Source: a virus
Strand: one strand, 5' to 3'
Length of the DNA stretch: 57,029 bases
Virus record (IMG/VR): IMGVR_UViG_3300043425_000238
Coordinates: 1 to 57,029 of that record
Positions 8,042 through 16,966 of this stretch are shown here, in pieces. A program made the translations under genes and the position numbers. Each line of letters starts with the position of its first letter. The first letter of the stretch is position 1. The notes under the pieces are model-generated. The model was not told the DNA's origin, did no database searches, and saw nothing but the letters and a program-made list of their open reading frames with translations.

Positions 8042-9016
8042 CTATTCAAAAAGAATATTAAAAAAACCTATATCAAATGTGTCGGTACCGTTGGCTGTGG
8101 TTATACGAATACGGTCGAGTGCTCCACCTGCGGTTGAACCTGCGCCAGCTCCGTGTTCTGTTCTAGCAGAAGCTGCTCCCGTAACCCCCAATATTGACGA
8201 GAATGTCCATATTTGGTCTTCTCTCTGTCTACTTATTGTCATTTGCCCATATCTAACGTATGAAGCACTAGCGCCATCTGTATTTGACATTGCAAATCCA
8301 GTTGTAAAACTATTTGCACCGACAGCAGTTCCTTGAATTGCAGAACCTGTACTTGCATAGCCTGTTGTTAAAATTCCTGATGCGGCTGTTCCTAGTCTAA
8401 CTAATATATTACTTGCTCCATTAGTGCTTACCGCATCAAACATTACCGTAATTCGTCTAACCCAAGAAGGAATACCTGTAAAATCAATAGCTGTACCTGT
8501 TGCTGCAACAGCCGTGCCAGAGCGAACTTGCATACCACCTAGTGTAGATGTAATGGTACCGTCAGTGGCAATTGACATTTGAGTTGTAGCGCCCACATCA
8601 AAGTTAATAGGAAGAAATGTGCCTGTTCCTTGAATTTGTTGCGCAATATAACAGGCTGTACCGTTGTTTCCAAATCTAAATCTAGACGAGTTAGATAAGT
8701 CACTAGCGCTATATACATCTAGTACAGCTCCGCTGCCTGTTCCGTTAGGTATAAAGTTAACAATTGTCCCGCCATTAGTAGTTGACGTTTGAATAGCTGT
8801 TCTGTTAGCAATAGTAGATTGCGACCAATCTGCTTGAATACGTGGGATGCCCGCAGAAGTAGTTAAAGTTTCTACTGTTACACCGCTCGTCGACAAGGCT
8901 ACAGTATTGGTGCCAAAGTACATACCTGAATCGGTATCAGTTCCTGTGATTGCTGGCGCTGCAGCGGTACCATTGACGTTGGTGATCCCTGAGTCGCCGT
9001 TAAGTGTTATTGCCAT
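8042..9016 (-). CDS. Tail fibre / receptor-binding-type protein
   Basis: 324 residues. The N-terminus (MAITLNGDSGITNVNGTAA) is the common opening of phage fibre and appendage proteins. A middle beta-rich part rich in T, G, A and S follows, and then a C-terminal domain ending FDIGFFNILFE. The ATG has AAGGAG five to six bases upstream. It is the last in a run of seven fibre-related genes. The C-terminal domain (from about residue 170, SGTAVAATGTAIDFTGIP) resembles jelly-roll-like domains of fibre tips. Host-receptor specificity is inferred. Confidence 0.65.
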   Translation of the reverse strand: MAITLNGDSGITNVNGTAAAPAITGTDTDSGMYFGTNTVALSTSGVTVETLTTSAGIPRIQADWSQSTIANRTAIQTSTTNGGTIVNFIPNGTGSGAVLDVYSASDLSNSSRFRFGNNGTACYIAQQIQGTGTFLPINFDVGATTQMSIATDGTITSTLGGMQVRSGTAVAATGTAIDFTGIPSWVRRITVMFDAVSTNGASNILVRLGTAASGILTTGYASTGSAIQGTAVGANSFTTGFAMSNTDGASASYVRYGQMTISRQREDQIWTFSSILGVTGAASARTEHGAGAGSTAGGALDRIRITTANGTDTFDIGFFNILFE

Positions 9017-9017
9017 G

Positions 9018-9242
9018 TTATGCTCCTTCTACTGGAGGGGTTGGTTCTACTGGCTTAGGCTCACAATTGTCAGAAGCCGTGCTGTAATACCACTGATCAG
9101 CTACGCAGTCGTCAGGGCAGTCTGTCCAAAACAATGGTGACGCAACCTCAAAGGTCTGTGTTGCTACTTCCGCTACGCGATAACCTGTTGTCCCATCCCA
9201 GTTTTGTACTGGTTCGTTAGGTGAAACTAATGCATTTTTCAT
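9018..9242 (-). CDS. Small fibre-cluster protein
   Basis: 74 residues: MKNALVSPNEPV, then GYRVAEVATQTFEVASPLFWTDCPDDCVADQWYY-type sequence and a proline-rich tail. I have seen this pattern (ALVSP ... RVAEV ... FEVA.PLFW) in small proteins beside phage fibre genes, often annotated only as hypothetical. It lies between two fibre genes with almost no spacing. A fibre accessory or assembly role is a guess from position. Confidence 0.6.
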   Translation of the reverse strand: MKNALVSPNEPVQNWDGTTGYRVAEVATQTFEVASPLFWTDCPDDCVADQWYYSTASDNCEPKPVEPTPPVEGA

Positions 9243-9245
9243 ATC

Positions 9246-10043
9246 TTAATACTCCACTATAACTACGCCAGCCGCGCCAGCAGGGCCTGCTGAACCAGAC
9301 CTAGTACCAGCACCACCGCCATATTGACTTCCTGCAGAACCTGAAACACCACTAGACATGCCTCCTAATATTGTACTGCCGCCGTATCCACCCTGACCAG
9401 AGCTTCCAGATATGTTTAGGTCTCCACCAGACCCAATACCGCCATTATTATTAGAGCCATTCCAACCACTGCCACCAGTTGCAGAGCAGTAAGCGCCAAA
9501 TGATGAAGTTCCTCCTGCTGAAGCAGTGCTTACGCCACCAGCTCCACCACCACCAACTGTAACTGCAACAGTTCCACCAGGAGTAAGCCCTGAAATAATT
9601 TCAATTGCTGCGCCACCACCACCACCACCTTGGTTAGTAGTTGTTTGTGTGCCACCACCACCTCCGCCAATGACAGTGACTTTAACTTTAGTAATGCCAG
9701 CAGGGACAGTAAATGTTCCGCTTGATGTGAATACTTGCATATTGCCAAAGCCACCAGCAGGAGCTGCGGCACTTGTCCACGTTGTGCCGTTAGATGTTAG
9801 GATGTTACCGCTAGTGCCAGGTGCTACTGTTTGCACAGCGCTAGTGCCATTGCCTAGGATCACAGCGTTGGCTGAGAGGGAAGATGCACCTGTGCCGCCT
9901 GACGTGACAGCTGTTACACCGCCAGCACCTGTAATGATCGTGCCAGACGTGGCTGGTAAATTAAGTGTCGTTGTGCCTGCAATCGCTGGCGCTTGCAAGG
10001 TAACGGTACCGGATGTATCTCCGGCGATGACTACTGAACTCAT
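9246..10043 (-). CDS. Glycine-rich tail fibre / adhesin protein
   Basis: About 265 residues from the ATG at 10043 (GGAG six bases upstream). The N-terminal part carries an SGGTG module (VTSGGTGASSLSANAVILG ... APGTSGNILTSNG) shared with the 207- and 1027-residue fibre proteins. The C-terminal half is extremely glycine-rich, with runs such as IGGGGGG and VGGGGAGG, and ends GVVIVEY. Glycine-rich tips of this kind are known from phage adhesins such as T2 gp38, where they fold as packed polyglycine helices and bind receptors. It overlaps the upstream gene by ATGA. A receptor-binding role is a reasonable inference. Confidence 0.7.
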   Translation of the reverse strand: MSSVVIAGDTSGTVTLQAPAIAGTTTLNLPATSGTIITGAGGVTAVTSGGTGASSLSANAVILGNGTSAVQTVAPGTSGNILTSNGTTWTSAAAPAGGFGNMQVFTSSGTFTVPAGITKVKVTVIGGGGGGTQTTTNQGGGGGGAAIEIISGLTPGGTVAVTVGGGGAGGVSTASAGGTSSFGAYCSATGGSGWNGSNNNGGIGSGGDLNISGSSGQGGYGGSTILGGMSSGVSGSAGSQYGGGAGTRSGSAGPAGAAGVVIVEY

Positions 10044-10477
10044 AGTGTACTCCATTGTTCTGTTGGCTGTGTAGGCCAGTCTAAGTTACCTGCTACGGGG
10101 TTAAGTGCAATCTGACGAACTGCATTGCGGTAAGCAATAAACTCACCTTGATTTGCTAGGTAAGGATTTGATAACTGAGGATTACCCACGTCAGCAATAG
10201 TAGTCCAATCTGTTTGTTGTAACAGCGTTACCGCTGTTGATTTGTTACCTTCAGCAGTTGGTACATAAGGTGGCGGTGGTACGTATTCAGCTATAGGGCC
10301 ATAATCACCTGCTACGCATTGATCGTATATTTCTAGTGATGCAGGGTTAGCAGTGTCTAAAGGGTTAGCAGTAAAAGGTACTAGCTCTTCTTGTAAATCA
10401 TCAAAGTCTACGTCGCAGTTAATTGCTGTATGTTCTGCATCTGCCCAAGTAGGGTTTGTTACGTTTGTATAATTCAT
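10040..10477 (-). CDS. Tail fibre assembly chaperone-like protein
   Basis: About 145 residues. The C-terminal part (STAVTLLQQTDWTTIADV ... NPYLANQGEFIAYRNAVRQIALNP) fits the phage tail assembly chaperone family (Phage_tail_APC pattern: ATDWT, then NP.L.NQ..F..YR..VR.IA..P). The N-terminal half is acidic with a proline-rich hinge. AAGGA lies six bases before the second ATG, which I chose. It lies between two fibre genes, as expected for a fibre-folding or trimerisation partner. Confidence 0.65.
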   Translation of the reverse strand: MNYTNVTNPTWADAEHTAINCDVDFDDLQEELVPFTANPLDTANPASLEIYDQCVAGDYGPIAEYVPPPPYVPTAEGNKSTAVTLLQQTDWTTIADVGNPQLSNPYLANQGEFIAYRNAVRQIALNPVAGNLDWPTQPTEQWSTL

Positions 10478-10486
10478 CATTTATCC

Positions 10487-11110
10487 TTAACTAATGCGAA
10501 CCCAAAGACCACAACCAAAATAAGTAGCTGTTCCTTCTGCTGCCGACATTGCCCGCCATGTCCCAGTATTAACTAATGTTTGAGTAAACCCAGAAGTTGC
10601 ACCGTCTTTTATTTTGGCAAAATTATTTACTGCCGCAGTAACATATTCCACATTGCCAGTTACTGTATATAATGAACTTCCTGCAACGGTACTATTTATA
10701 GCATAATTTGTACCATTTTTAGGCCTTCCCCATACATAGCTACCAATTGCATATTGGTCAGTATTAGTAATCGCACCTGTTTGACCATTAAGTGATGTAA
10801 CACCACCTGCTGGAAGTGCAGTAGAAGTCCAAGTAGTACCATTAGATGTAAGTACGTTACCTGATGTGCCAGGAGCTACGGCTTGCACTGCAGAAGTACC
10901 GTTACCTAAAAGAACGTTGTTAGCTGTTAATGTAGCCGCACCTGTGCCGCCAGAAGCAACAGGGAGGGCGTTAGTCAAAGTTACAGCTTGCGATGCATCA
11001 ACAGAGATGGCTGTCGTCCCTGCTGTTTGAATATTTAAAACCCCAGAAGAGTCAGCAGTGGAAATTAAACCACCTGCTCCTGAGGTACTTGCGTTGATTG
11101 ATGAAGCCAT
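10487..11110 (-). CDS. Tail fibre-type protein with SGGTG module
   Basis: 207 residues. The first about 100 residues contain an SGGTG module (PVASGGTGAATLTANNVLLG, then APGTSGNVLTSNGTTW) nearly identical to that of the downstream glycine-rich fibre gene. The C-terminal 90 residues are a different beta-rich domain with INGQTGAITNTDQYAIG-like sequence ending FGCGLWVRIS. This mix of shared module and variable tip is typical of modular appendage genes. Its target is unknown. Confidence 0.6.
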   Translation of the reverse strand: MASSINASTSGAGGLISTADSSGVLNIQTAGTTAISVDASQAVTLTNALPVASGGTGAATLTANNVLLGNGTSAVQAVAPGTSGNVLTSNGTTWTSTALPAGGVTSLNGQTGAITNTDQYAIGSYVWGRPKNGTNYAINSTVAGSSLYTVTGNVEYVTAAVNNFAKIKDGATSGFTQTLVNTGTWRAMSAAEGTATYFGCGLWVRIS

Positions 11111-11119
11111 TTATATCTC

Positions 11120-11710
11120 CTAAAGAACTACCCAGCGTGAACCTGCTGGAAGGGTAACAGTGACACCAGCATCAACAGTGATTGGTCCTGATGACATAGC
11201 GCTGTAGCCCGTAGTAACTGTGTAGTTAGCTGTAATATTTTGTGAGTTTTCCCACAAGCCTTTGCTCGTAGTATTACCACCACCTAACGCTCCCCAAGCT
11301 GATCCTGAGTAACCCTCAAAGCCAGGAGTGTCGGTGTTATAACGGATCATACCTTGAGTAGGCGTTCCTGGTTGCTGTGCAGCGGTACCCGCTGGGATCT
11401 TAACAGCACCAGTCGATGTAAAGGCAGAATCAGCAGTAGCAGTCAAGGTCGTCACAGTGGCAGCAGCTGCAGAGGCATTACCGATCACTGTGCCGTTAAT
11501 ATTGCCGCCTGTGACAGCAACAGCGTTGGCATTTTGGTTACCTAAGGTACCAACAACAGTGATTAGGGCACCGCCACCGTCTTTACTGTAGACCTTCTTG
11601 TCGGTAACGTTAATCGCTAACTCACCAACCTCAAGGTTGCTTGTGCTAGGCTGAGCCGCAGCAGTCGTGCTGTGGTACAAAATTATGGGGGTAGCTCCAG
11701 GTGCGGCCAT
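11120..11710 (-). CDS. Tail fibre / appendage protein
   Basis: 196 residues. The N-terminus (MAAPGATPIILYHSTTAAAQPS, then LEVGELAINVTDKKVYSKDGGG) is the well-known fibre opening in which GELAINxxDxxxY marks a phage tail-fibre attachment repeat. A T/A/G-rich spacer follows, and a C-terminal segment (TPGFEGYSGSAWGALGGGN ... LPAGSRWVVL) is typical of fibre tips. It starts inside the stop of the 1027-residue fibre gene (TAATG). Confidence 0.65.
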   Translation of the reverse strand: MAAPGATPIILYHSTTAAAQPSTSNLEVGELAINVTDKKVYSKDGGGALITVVGTLGNQNANAVAVTGGNINGTVIGNASAAAATVTTLTATADSAFTSTGAVKIPAGTAAQQPGTPTQGMIRYNTDTPGFEGYSGSAWGALGGGNTTSKGLWENSQNITANYTVTTGYSAMSSGPITVDAGVTVTLPAGSRWVVL

Positions 11711-14700
11711 TAAAATGTTCCTCCGTCGATATTCGCAGCAACGGTAATTGTACCACTTCCGTTAGTAATGTTTATTCCTGTTCCTGCAGTTAATGTAGCT
11801 TTTGCTAGGGTGTTACCAGTAGAATTACCGATCAACAATTCGCCATCAACAAAAGATGATTGTCCTGTACCACCGTTACTTACGCCAAGTTGACCTGACA
11901 CCGCAGCAGCTTGATTTAATGCAACAGCATTCCACTCAACGTTGGTGCCCGTAGCATCCATCACTAATGATTTGTAGCCAATACCTTTAGCTAGTTTTGA
12001 CCAAGTATTAGCAGCAGAACCGTAAAGCAAATCACCAGTAGTGACAGTGTTAGTTCCAGTACCACCATTTGTAGCAGCAACAGTACCAGTGAGAGAAATA
12101 GTTTGACCTGTAACATCAATGTTTGTCCCACCTGTATAAGTCACAGCACCACTAAATTGAGTATACGTCAATGTCGTATAGCCAATAATCATGGTGTTAG
12201 GTTCAGTGGTTAATACGTGAGAATCGCCAGCGTTTAAGTCACCGTCTTGAGTGTAGTAATAGTCACCTGTACCTACACCGTTAGGATCAGCTGGATCAAC
12301 ACGGTTTGAGTCAGTCGCTCTTGTTAATACCCAGTTTGTAGAACCATCACCAACAGTAGTAACTGTGTAGACGCCGTTCTCAAAGCCGTTAGTTTGTAAG
12401 CGTACCATTACGCGGTCACTAGTACTTAGCGACACGCCATCGATCTCAATCGCAGCTTGAGTGCCAGCGTTAGTCAATGTAGCGCCAACACCTGAGTTAG
12501 CACGAGTGTTGTAAGTCAAGCCTGAAGCGTTTGTCAAGCCAGTGATTTGAGCACCGCCAAAGGTCAATGACAAGGTCAATTGGTTTAAGGCAGGTGTTGA
12601 ATAAACGAAGTAAGCTGTATTAGTAGACAAGCCATTGCCTGCTGAAGTGTACAACCAGATTTGATCACCTATAGACAAGCCATGGTTAACTGACGTAGTC
12701 ACTGTATCTGTTCCAGTGATGTCTGTAATATCAAACGTTGTACCGCCTTGAGCGTAGGTAGCGTTTAAGTTACCAGTGGTCTCTACTAAAACAGGGTCAT
12801 GCAAGTGCAAGCCTGCAGTTACTTGATTGTCTACATATTGCTTAGTTGCAGCTTGTAAAGCTAGCGTAGGATCAGCGTTCAATAACACAGTTGAGCCAAA
12901 CGTTGCAGCACCACCTAAGTAAGTAGTGCCAACATTGTTAAGTCCGTAGCCTGTATCTGTAGCAGTACCTAGCAAGAAGTTACCAGTGTTACCCTTGATC
13001 GTTGCTCTGACAGAGCTAGTAAGCACATCGCCTGTGAAGAACACTAGGTCAGAGGCAGCATTACTTGTACCAATAAACAAGTCAGCTTCTTGGCCAGAAG
13101 TACCACCGCCAGTAAACAAGTAGCCTGAGTTAGCTGTAAAGATTGGGTAAGACACAGAACTAAAGTTAGAGCTGTTCATCCCCATATCAATGAAGTATGA
13201 GTTAACGTCTGAAGCATCGTTGTATGCTACAAAGTCAAACGACGCATCTGATCCATTATTTAAGTTAACGCCGTAAGCAATCTGGAAGTTGTTTTCATCA
13301 GCTGCCATGCTCAATAATGAGTCAGCAAAAGGCGTATAACCCGTTACAGCTGAAGAGTTAATCTCTAGAATGTCGTTAACTAAAGGCGTGGTCAGTGTTT
13401 TATTCGTAAGCGTTTGAACGCCAGTCAATGTCGCTACTGTTGAATCGATAGCAATAGTGACAGGCGCTGCGCCAGTGTAGCTAGTACCAGTTAAGCCGGT
13501 GCCAATAGTCAAAGCATCTGAAGATGTAGATCCACCTAGTGAAACAGACTTGCCGTTAACTGTGATTGAGCTGTTATCTAACGAAGCATTAGGAATAGCA
13601 GTTAATGTATTAGTCGCACCTGAAATAGATGTACCAGCCAATGTAGTGATCGTGCCGCCTAAAGCAACAGCTGTAGATCCAATTGTGATTGAGTTGTTTG
13701 TCAATGCACTGTTAGGAATATTTGACAAGCTGTTAGTTGCACCAGAGATAGAAGTGCCAACTAGCGTAGTAATTGTGCTGCCTAAGGTAACTAATGAACT
13801 ACCAATTGTGATTGAGCTATATTGCAAGTTAGCGTTAGTCAACGAAACAACTGTGTTCGTTACGCCTGTCAATACGCCCTTGCTATTCACAGCAAATACA
13901 GGGATTGTTGCAGCTGTGCCATAAGTATTAGCGCTAACGCCAGAGTTAGGTAAGTCAGCGTTAACTAACGTACGGAAAGCTGTAGGTGCATCAGGGCCAC
14001 TAGCAGGACCTGCATAAATGTAGTTAGCTGGTTGATCTGTCAATAGAACAGCAGAACCCCATGTAGGAGCGCCTGCACCAGTTGAAACTAATACTTGACC
14101 ATTAGATCCAGCAGTTGATACTTGTAGGGAGTTACCATCAGAGTAAACCATCCCGCCGTTAGCTGGTGAAGTTAGTGCTGTACCAGTACCACCACGAGAG
14201 ATGTCTAATTCGTTAGCTGTTTGCTGCGTGTCAGATAAGTCGATAGCAGGGTGAACGTGGTCAGCACGGCTCATCTCTTGGCTCGTACCTGGACCTTCTG
14301 CACCTACAGGTTCAGGAGTAGCATCTGACAAGTCTGCATTAAGCGTCACATTAGTTGTTAACGCGCCACCGCCAGATAAACCAATGCCTGCGATCACTTC
14401 TCGTGAAGTTGGAACGAAGCCACTAGGTGAAGGGAACGCTAACTCAGTTGCAGCGGTAATACGACCATTTGCATCAACTGTAATAACAGGATAGTTAGCA
14501 GAATCGCCATAAACGCCTGCACCAACGCCAGTTGCGTCAAGTTCGGTCGCACCAATGCCGCCAGGCGCAACAGAAAGAGTCACGTTAGATGCTAATGTTC
14601 CACCACCTGCTAAACCTGTACCAGCGATGATGGCGCGCGTGGTTGGCACGCCAGACACATTTAGGACTGCATTTACTTGTACTTTATATGTCACACCATT

Positions 14701-14793
14701 GTTAACATACATCATCCAGCCAGTATCGGATGGAGATGGGTCTTCTGGCAGCTGCAGAATCCTGGTAGGGACTAAATTTGATGGCACACTCAT
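11710..14793 (-). CDS. Long tail fibre protein
   Basis: 1027 residues of low-complexity, beta-rich fibre sequence rich in T, S, G, N and A. Near the middle are three to four tandem repeats of about 40 residues (SITIGSTAVALGGTITTL with AGTSISGATNTLTAIPNA) encoded around 13560-13840. They are followed by the standard fibre motif LTGVQTLTNKTLTTP. The last quarter holds an NGGTGTNTVTTGDLLYGSA module related to those of the two shorter fibre genes. The C-terminus is IDGGTF. It is the first and longest gene in the fibre cluster and probably forms the shaft connecting tail and tips. No intramolecular chaperone or lyase domain was recognised. Confidence 0.75.
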   Translation of the reverse strand: MSVPSNLVPTRILQLPEDPSPSDTGWMMYVNNGVTYKVQVNAVLNVSGVPTTRAIIAGTGLAGGGTLASNVTLSVAPGGIGATELDATGVGAGVYGDSANYPVITVDANGRITAATELAFPSPSGFVPTSREVIAGIGLSGGGALTTNVTLNADLSDATPEPVGAEGPGTSQEMSRADHVHPAIDLSDTQQTANELDISRGGTGTALTSPANGGMVYSDGNSLQVSTAGSNGQVLVSTGAGAPTWGSAVLLTDQPANYIYAGPASGPDAPTAFRTLVNADLPNSGVSANTYGTAATIPVFAVNSKGVLTGVTNTVVSLTNANLQYSSITIGSSLVTLGSTITTLVGTSISGATNSLSNIPNSALTNNSITIGSTAVALGGTITTLAGTSISGATNTLTAIPNASLDNSSITVNGKSVSLGGSTSSDALTIGTGLTGTSYTGAAPVTIAIDSTVATLTGVQTLTNKTLTTPLVNDILEINSSAVTGYTPFADSLLSMAADENNFQIAYGVNLNNGSDASFDFVAYNDASDVNSYFIDMGMNSSNFSSVSYPIFTANSGYLFTGGGTSGQEADLFIGTSNAASDLVFFTGDVLTSSVRATIKGNTGNFLLGTATDTGYGLNNVGTTYLGGAATFGSTVLLNADPTLALQAATKQYVDNQVTAGLHLHDPVLVETTGNLNATYAQGGTTFDITDITGTDTVTTSVNHGLSIGDQIWLYTSAGNGLSTNTAYFVYSTPALNQLTLSLTFGGAQITGLTNASGLTYNTRANSGVGATLTNAGTQAAIEIDGVSLSTSDRVMVRLQTNGFENGVYTVTTVGDGSTNWVLTRATDSNRVDPADPNGVGTGDYYYTQDGDLNAGDSHVLTTEPNTMIIGYTTLTYTQFSGAVTYTGGTNIDVTGQTISLTGTVAATNGGTGTNTVTTGDLLYGSAANTWSKLAKGIGYKSLVMDATGTNVEWNAVALNQAAAVSGQLGVSNGGTGQSSFVDGELLIGNSTGNTLAKATLTAGTGINITNGSGTITVAANIDGGTF

Positions 14794-15092
14794 GGGATTA
14801 AGTACCCTTCGTCATTTTGCGTAATAATAAACATGTTGTCTTCTTCGTTTACCACACCGGCAGGATCCGTATTAAGTGGTAAGTCAGGACGAACAAATGG
14901 TAAAACAATTTGATCAGCAGGTCTAGGCGCCAAACGGTACGGATCGTACTGATCGACGTCATCACGACAAACCATCAAATTTGGGTAATTTGGATCTGAC
15001 ATCAACTCACCCAACGGGAACTTACGACTGCACCTTGCGCATATCGCAATCCCTAGTGTACTGTTGCCTGTTGTATCTAAGTATAAAGGCAT
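14790..15092 (-). CDS. Small conserved head-tail region protein with zinc-ribbon-like cysteines
   Basis: 100 residues, with CARCSRKFPLGELMSDPNYP followed by a further cysteine (MVCRDD) and DPYRLAPRPADQIVL. The spaced cysteines (CxxC ... C) suggest metal binding. The layout is familiar from small conserved proteins next to phage connector genes, but I know no function. It overlaps the fibre gene downstream by ATGA and the connector gene upstream by a single base. Confidence 0.65.
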   Translation of the reverse strand: MPLYLDTTGNSTLGIAICARCSRKFPLGELMSDPNYPNLMVCRDDVDQYDPYRLAPRPADQIVLPFVRPDLPLNTDPAGVVNEEDNMFIITQNDEGYLIP

Positions 15093-16075
15093 TATCTAGT
15101 GTACGGTGCAATCCACGGCTGGATAGTAGTTGCGCTGCCGTCGTTATCACCGTCCCATGCAATTCTTAATGAATCTGCTGCAAGTGGAGTTAGCAACTGA
15201 ATCATGCTAGGGTCCACAATGTCGATCTCTAAAGCTAACCTAGAAGCTAACTTCATCACAATAGCGTCATACCATCTTTGTGGGATCTCTAACTCTTGTT
15301 GTAATGTTCCTACATCCATGATCTGACGATGACGCCAAACGATCAATTGTGCACCTTCGGCTGCCAAGTTAGGAGCTGGCCATAAATGCAAGATTGGCTG
15401 GTTAATATCACGTTGGAACCAGTAAGTTGTAGGACGACCTGCAAAAATCTGATTTGACTGAGCTACGTATGAATCACGGTTTAATACGCCAAATGGAATT
15501 TCAGATGGAGTATTGCCTAGTGTGATCGTTGTGTAGTTTAGCGTGCCTGAGGTAGCAGTGATCTTAAAGTACGGATAAGCTAGTGCAGGATAAATATCGT
15601 ACCAAGTGATCTGACCAGCAGAAGCAGTTGGCGTTACTGTATCAACGACTGTCCAAGTGGATCCGTCGGTAGACACTGAAAAAGATAGTGGCACAGCTGC
15701 GGCTGACCATTTAATACCAACAGTGCTAACCACAGTGCTACTAGAGAAGTTAACTTGGTAGACTGTTGATGATGTTACGTTTGAACCAGTAACCGGTTGA
15801 ATATAGCGGTAGTTAGCGTTTAAAACTTCTTCAGTCCCTAGCGGCAAAGTCACGTTAGGCTGACCTTCATAGAAAGGCAAGATTAGTTTTTCTATACACC
15901 AAGAAGGTGTTTTTGTGCTAGCTAACTCGGAAAGTAATAGGTAAAGACAGTCGGTAGCAATGTCTTGCATTTCTGCGGTAACACGCTGCGCTGTAATGCG
16001 ACAACGACGGAAGGCGTGATCTACAACCTTCCGTGTATTAAATGTCGTGGTGCTAATTGTCCCAGAAAAAGCCAT
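15092..16075 (-). CDS. Head-tail connector / P22 gp4-like protein with inserted beta-sandwich domain
   Basis: 327 residues from the ATG at 16075. The N-terminal helices (VVDHAFRRCRITAQRVT ... DCLYLLLSELAS) and C-terminal segment (QRWYDAIVMKLASRLALE ... DPSMIQLLTPLAADSL) resemble connector proteins of the P22 gp4 / packaged-DNA-stabilisation type. Residues about 85-190 look like an inserted discoidin or F5/8-type beta-sandwich (IKWSAAAVPLSFSVSTDGST, then VDTVTPTASAGQ, then YPYFKITATSG). The insertion could be a surface-exposed carbohydrate-binding module. Two connector-like genes (this and 4149-4796) lie 11 kb apart. Family assignment is moderate; the insertion is clear by comparison with typical short connectors. 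Confidence 0.6.
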   Translation of the reverse strand: MAFSGTISTTTFNTRKVVDHAFRRCRITAQRVTAEMQDIATDCLYLLLSELASTKTPSWCIEKLILPFYEGQPNVTLPLGTEEVLNANYRYIQPVTGSNVTSSTVYQVNFSSSTVVSTVGIKWSAAAVPLSFSVSTDGSTWTVVDTVTPTASAGQITWYDIYPALAYPYFKITATSGTLNYTTITLGNTPSEIPFGVLNRDSYVAQSNQIFAGRPTTYWFQRDINQPILHLWPAPNLAAEGAQLIVWRHRQIMDVGTLQQELEIPQRWYDAIVMKLASRLALEIDIVDPSMIQLLTPLAADSLRIAWDGDNDGSATTIQPWIAPYTR

Positions 16076-16156
16076 CAATATCCCTCAATAGTTGATGGCC
16101 GCTGTTGCAGCAAGCCCATTTTTCGTCTCATTATACTACATTACTATGAAAAAATA

Positions 16157-16312
16157 CTACTTTTTCGGCTTCTTAGCTGTTTTGGCAGCATCTTTGAAGT
16201 CTTGCTTAGTTGGTGCTGCTTTGGAGCCAACTTTATTCATTTTTTCGCCAGATCCTTCTTCAATTCTCTTGCGTTTAGCGTGAATATTCGCGTATAGACC
16301 TTGTTTAGCCAT
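16157..16312 (-). CDS. Small basic conserved phage protein
   Basis: 51 residues, very lysine-rich: MAKQGLYANIHAKRKRIEEG, then SGEKMNKVGSKAAPTKQDF. I recognise the ANIHAKRKRI ... GSGEKM pattern as a small domain of unknown function common in phage structural regions (DUF6321-like). It may bind nucleic acid because of its charge, but no role is established to my knowledge. It lies after the 212-residue KGG-rich gene with a two-base gap. Confidence 0.65.
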   Translation of the reverse strand: MAKQGLYANIHAKRKRIEEGSGEKMNKVGSKAAPTKQDFKDAAKTAKKPKK

Positions 16313-16314
16313 GA

Positions 16315-16953
16315 TTATTTGCCTTTTTTGCGTGCTTCTGAATAACCAATAGCAACTGCCTGCTTAGGATTAGTCACAATTGGGCCTTTTTTAGAACCGG
16401 AGTGCAATTCACCCTTGCCAAACTCCTTCATTACCTTACCAACCTTAGCTTTTACATTACCACCTTTGCCATAAGCCGGTGGTGCTACTGAAGAAGCGCT
16501 AGGAGGTAGCATTGGAGCGCGAGGATCACGACCAGCAGCCATAGCTGGACCTCTAACGACGCGTTTTTGTACCATTTCATCTCTACGCATGCGAGGTGTT
16601 TCCATCATTTCTTGCTTAACCATCGCTTTTTTGCTAGCATAACCGCCTTTTTTCATGGCGTGTTCTTTCGCCTCTTCAGCTTTGGTCTCTTTTTTCTCAT
16701 GGCGCATCATTGCAGCCTTAGAAGCGTACTTTTCGCCAGTACCTTTTTCAATAATGCCGCCTTTTGCATAACCTTTACCAACACATCCACCTTTTTTCAT
16801 TGGTGTTAGCGGTTCTTTTGGATGCATGTTGCGCTCGTGACGATGTACTGCCTCGCGTACTTCAGGATCTACCTTACCACCTTTAGCAAAACCTGCTCCT
16901 TTTGGCTTTACAGCTGCGCCAAAATCAAACTCTTTTACATATTTACAGCCCAT
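16315..16953 (-). CDS. Basic KGG-repeat protein with DUF6496-like C-terminus
   Basis: 212 residues, strongly basic. It opens with MGCKYVKEFDF, a peptide shared with the next gene upstream. It holds several [FY]xKGG motifs (GFAKGGKV, GYAKGGII, YGKGGNV). The C-terminal 45 residues (VMKEFGKGELHSGSKKGPIV, then NPKQAVAIGYSEARKKGK) match the lysine-rich DUF6496-like pattern seen in many phages. The middle is low-complexity, rich in K, M, E and R. It may be a DNA-associated head protein, but this is inference from charge and from location behind the capsid genes. Confidence 0.65.
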   Translation of the reverse strand: MGCKYVKEFDFGAAVKPKGAGFAKGGKVDPEVREAVHRHERNMHPKEPLTPMKKGGCVGKGYAKGGIIEKGTGEKYASKAAMMRHEKKETKAEEAKEHAMKKGGYASKKAMVKQEMMETPRMRRDEMVQKRVVRGPAMAAGRDPRAPMLPPSASSVAPPAYGKGGNVKAKVGKVMKEFGKGELHSGSKKGPIVTNPKQAVAIGYSEARKKGK

Positions 16954-16966
16954 GATATTTTCCTTT

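Noticed and set aside
9526-10074. Long proline-rich open frame on the plus strand
   Set aside because: It is the complement of the glycine-rich fibre gene (GGT/GGC codons read as ACC/GCC and proline codons), so the composition is a mirror effect. No ribosome binding site.
13499-13924. 141-codon plus-strand open frame opposite the long fibre gene
   Set aside because: It mirrors the tandem repeats of the fibre protein and has no start signal; all supported genes are on the other strand.
16130-16135. TATAAT on the minus strand before the connector gene
   Set aside because: No acceptable -35 hexamer at 15-19 bases and the area is AT-rich; not listed as a promoter.
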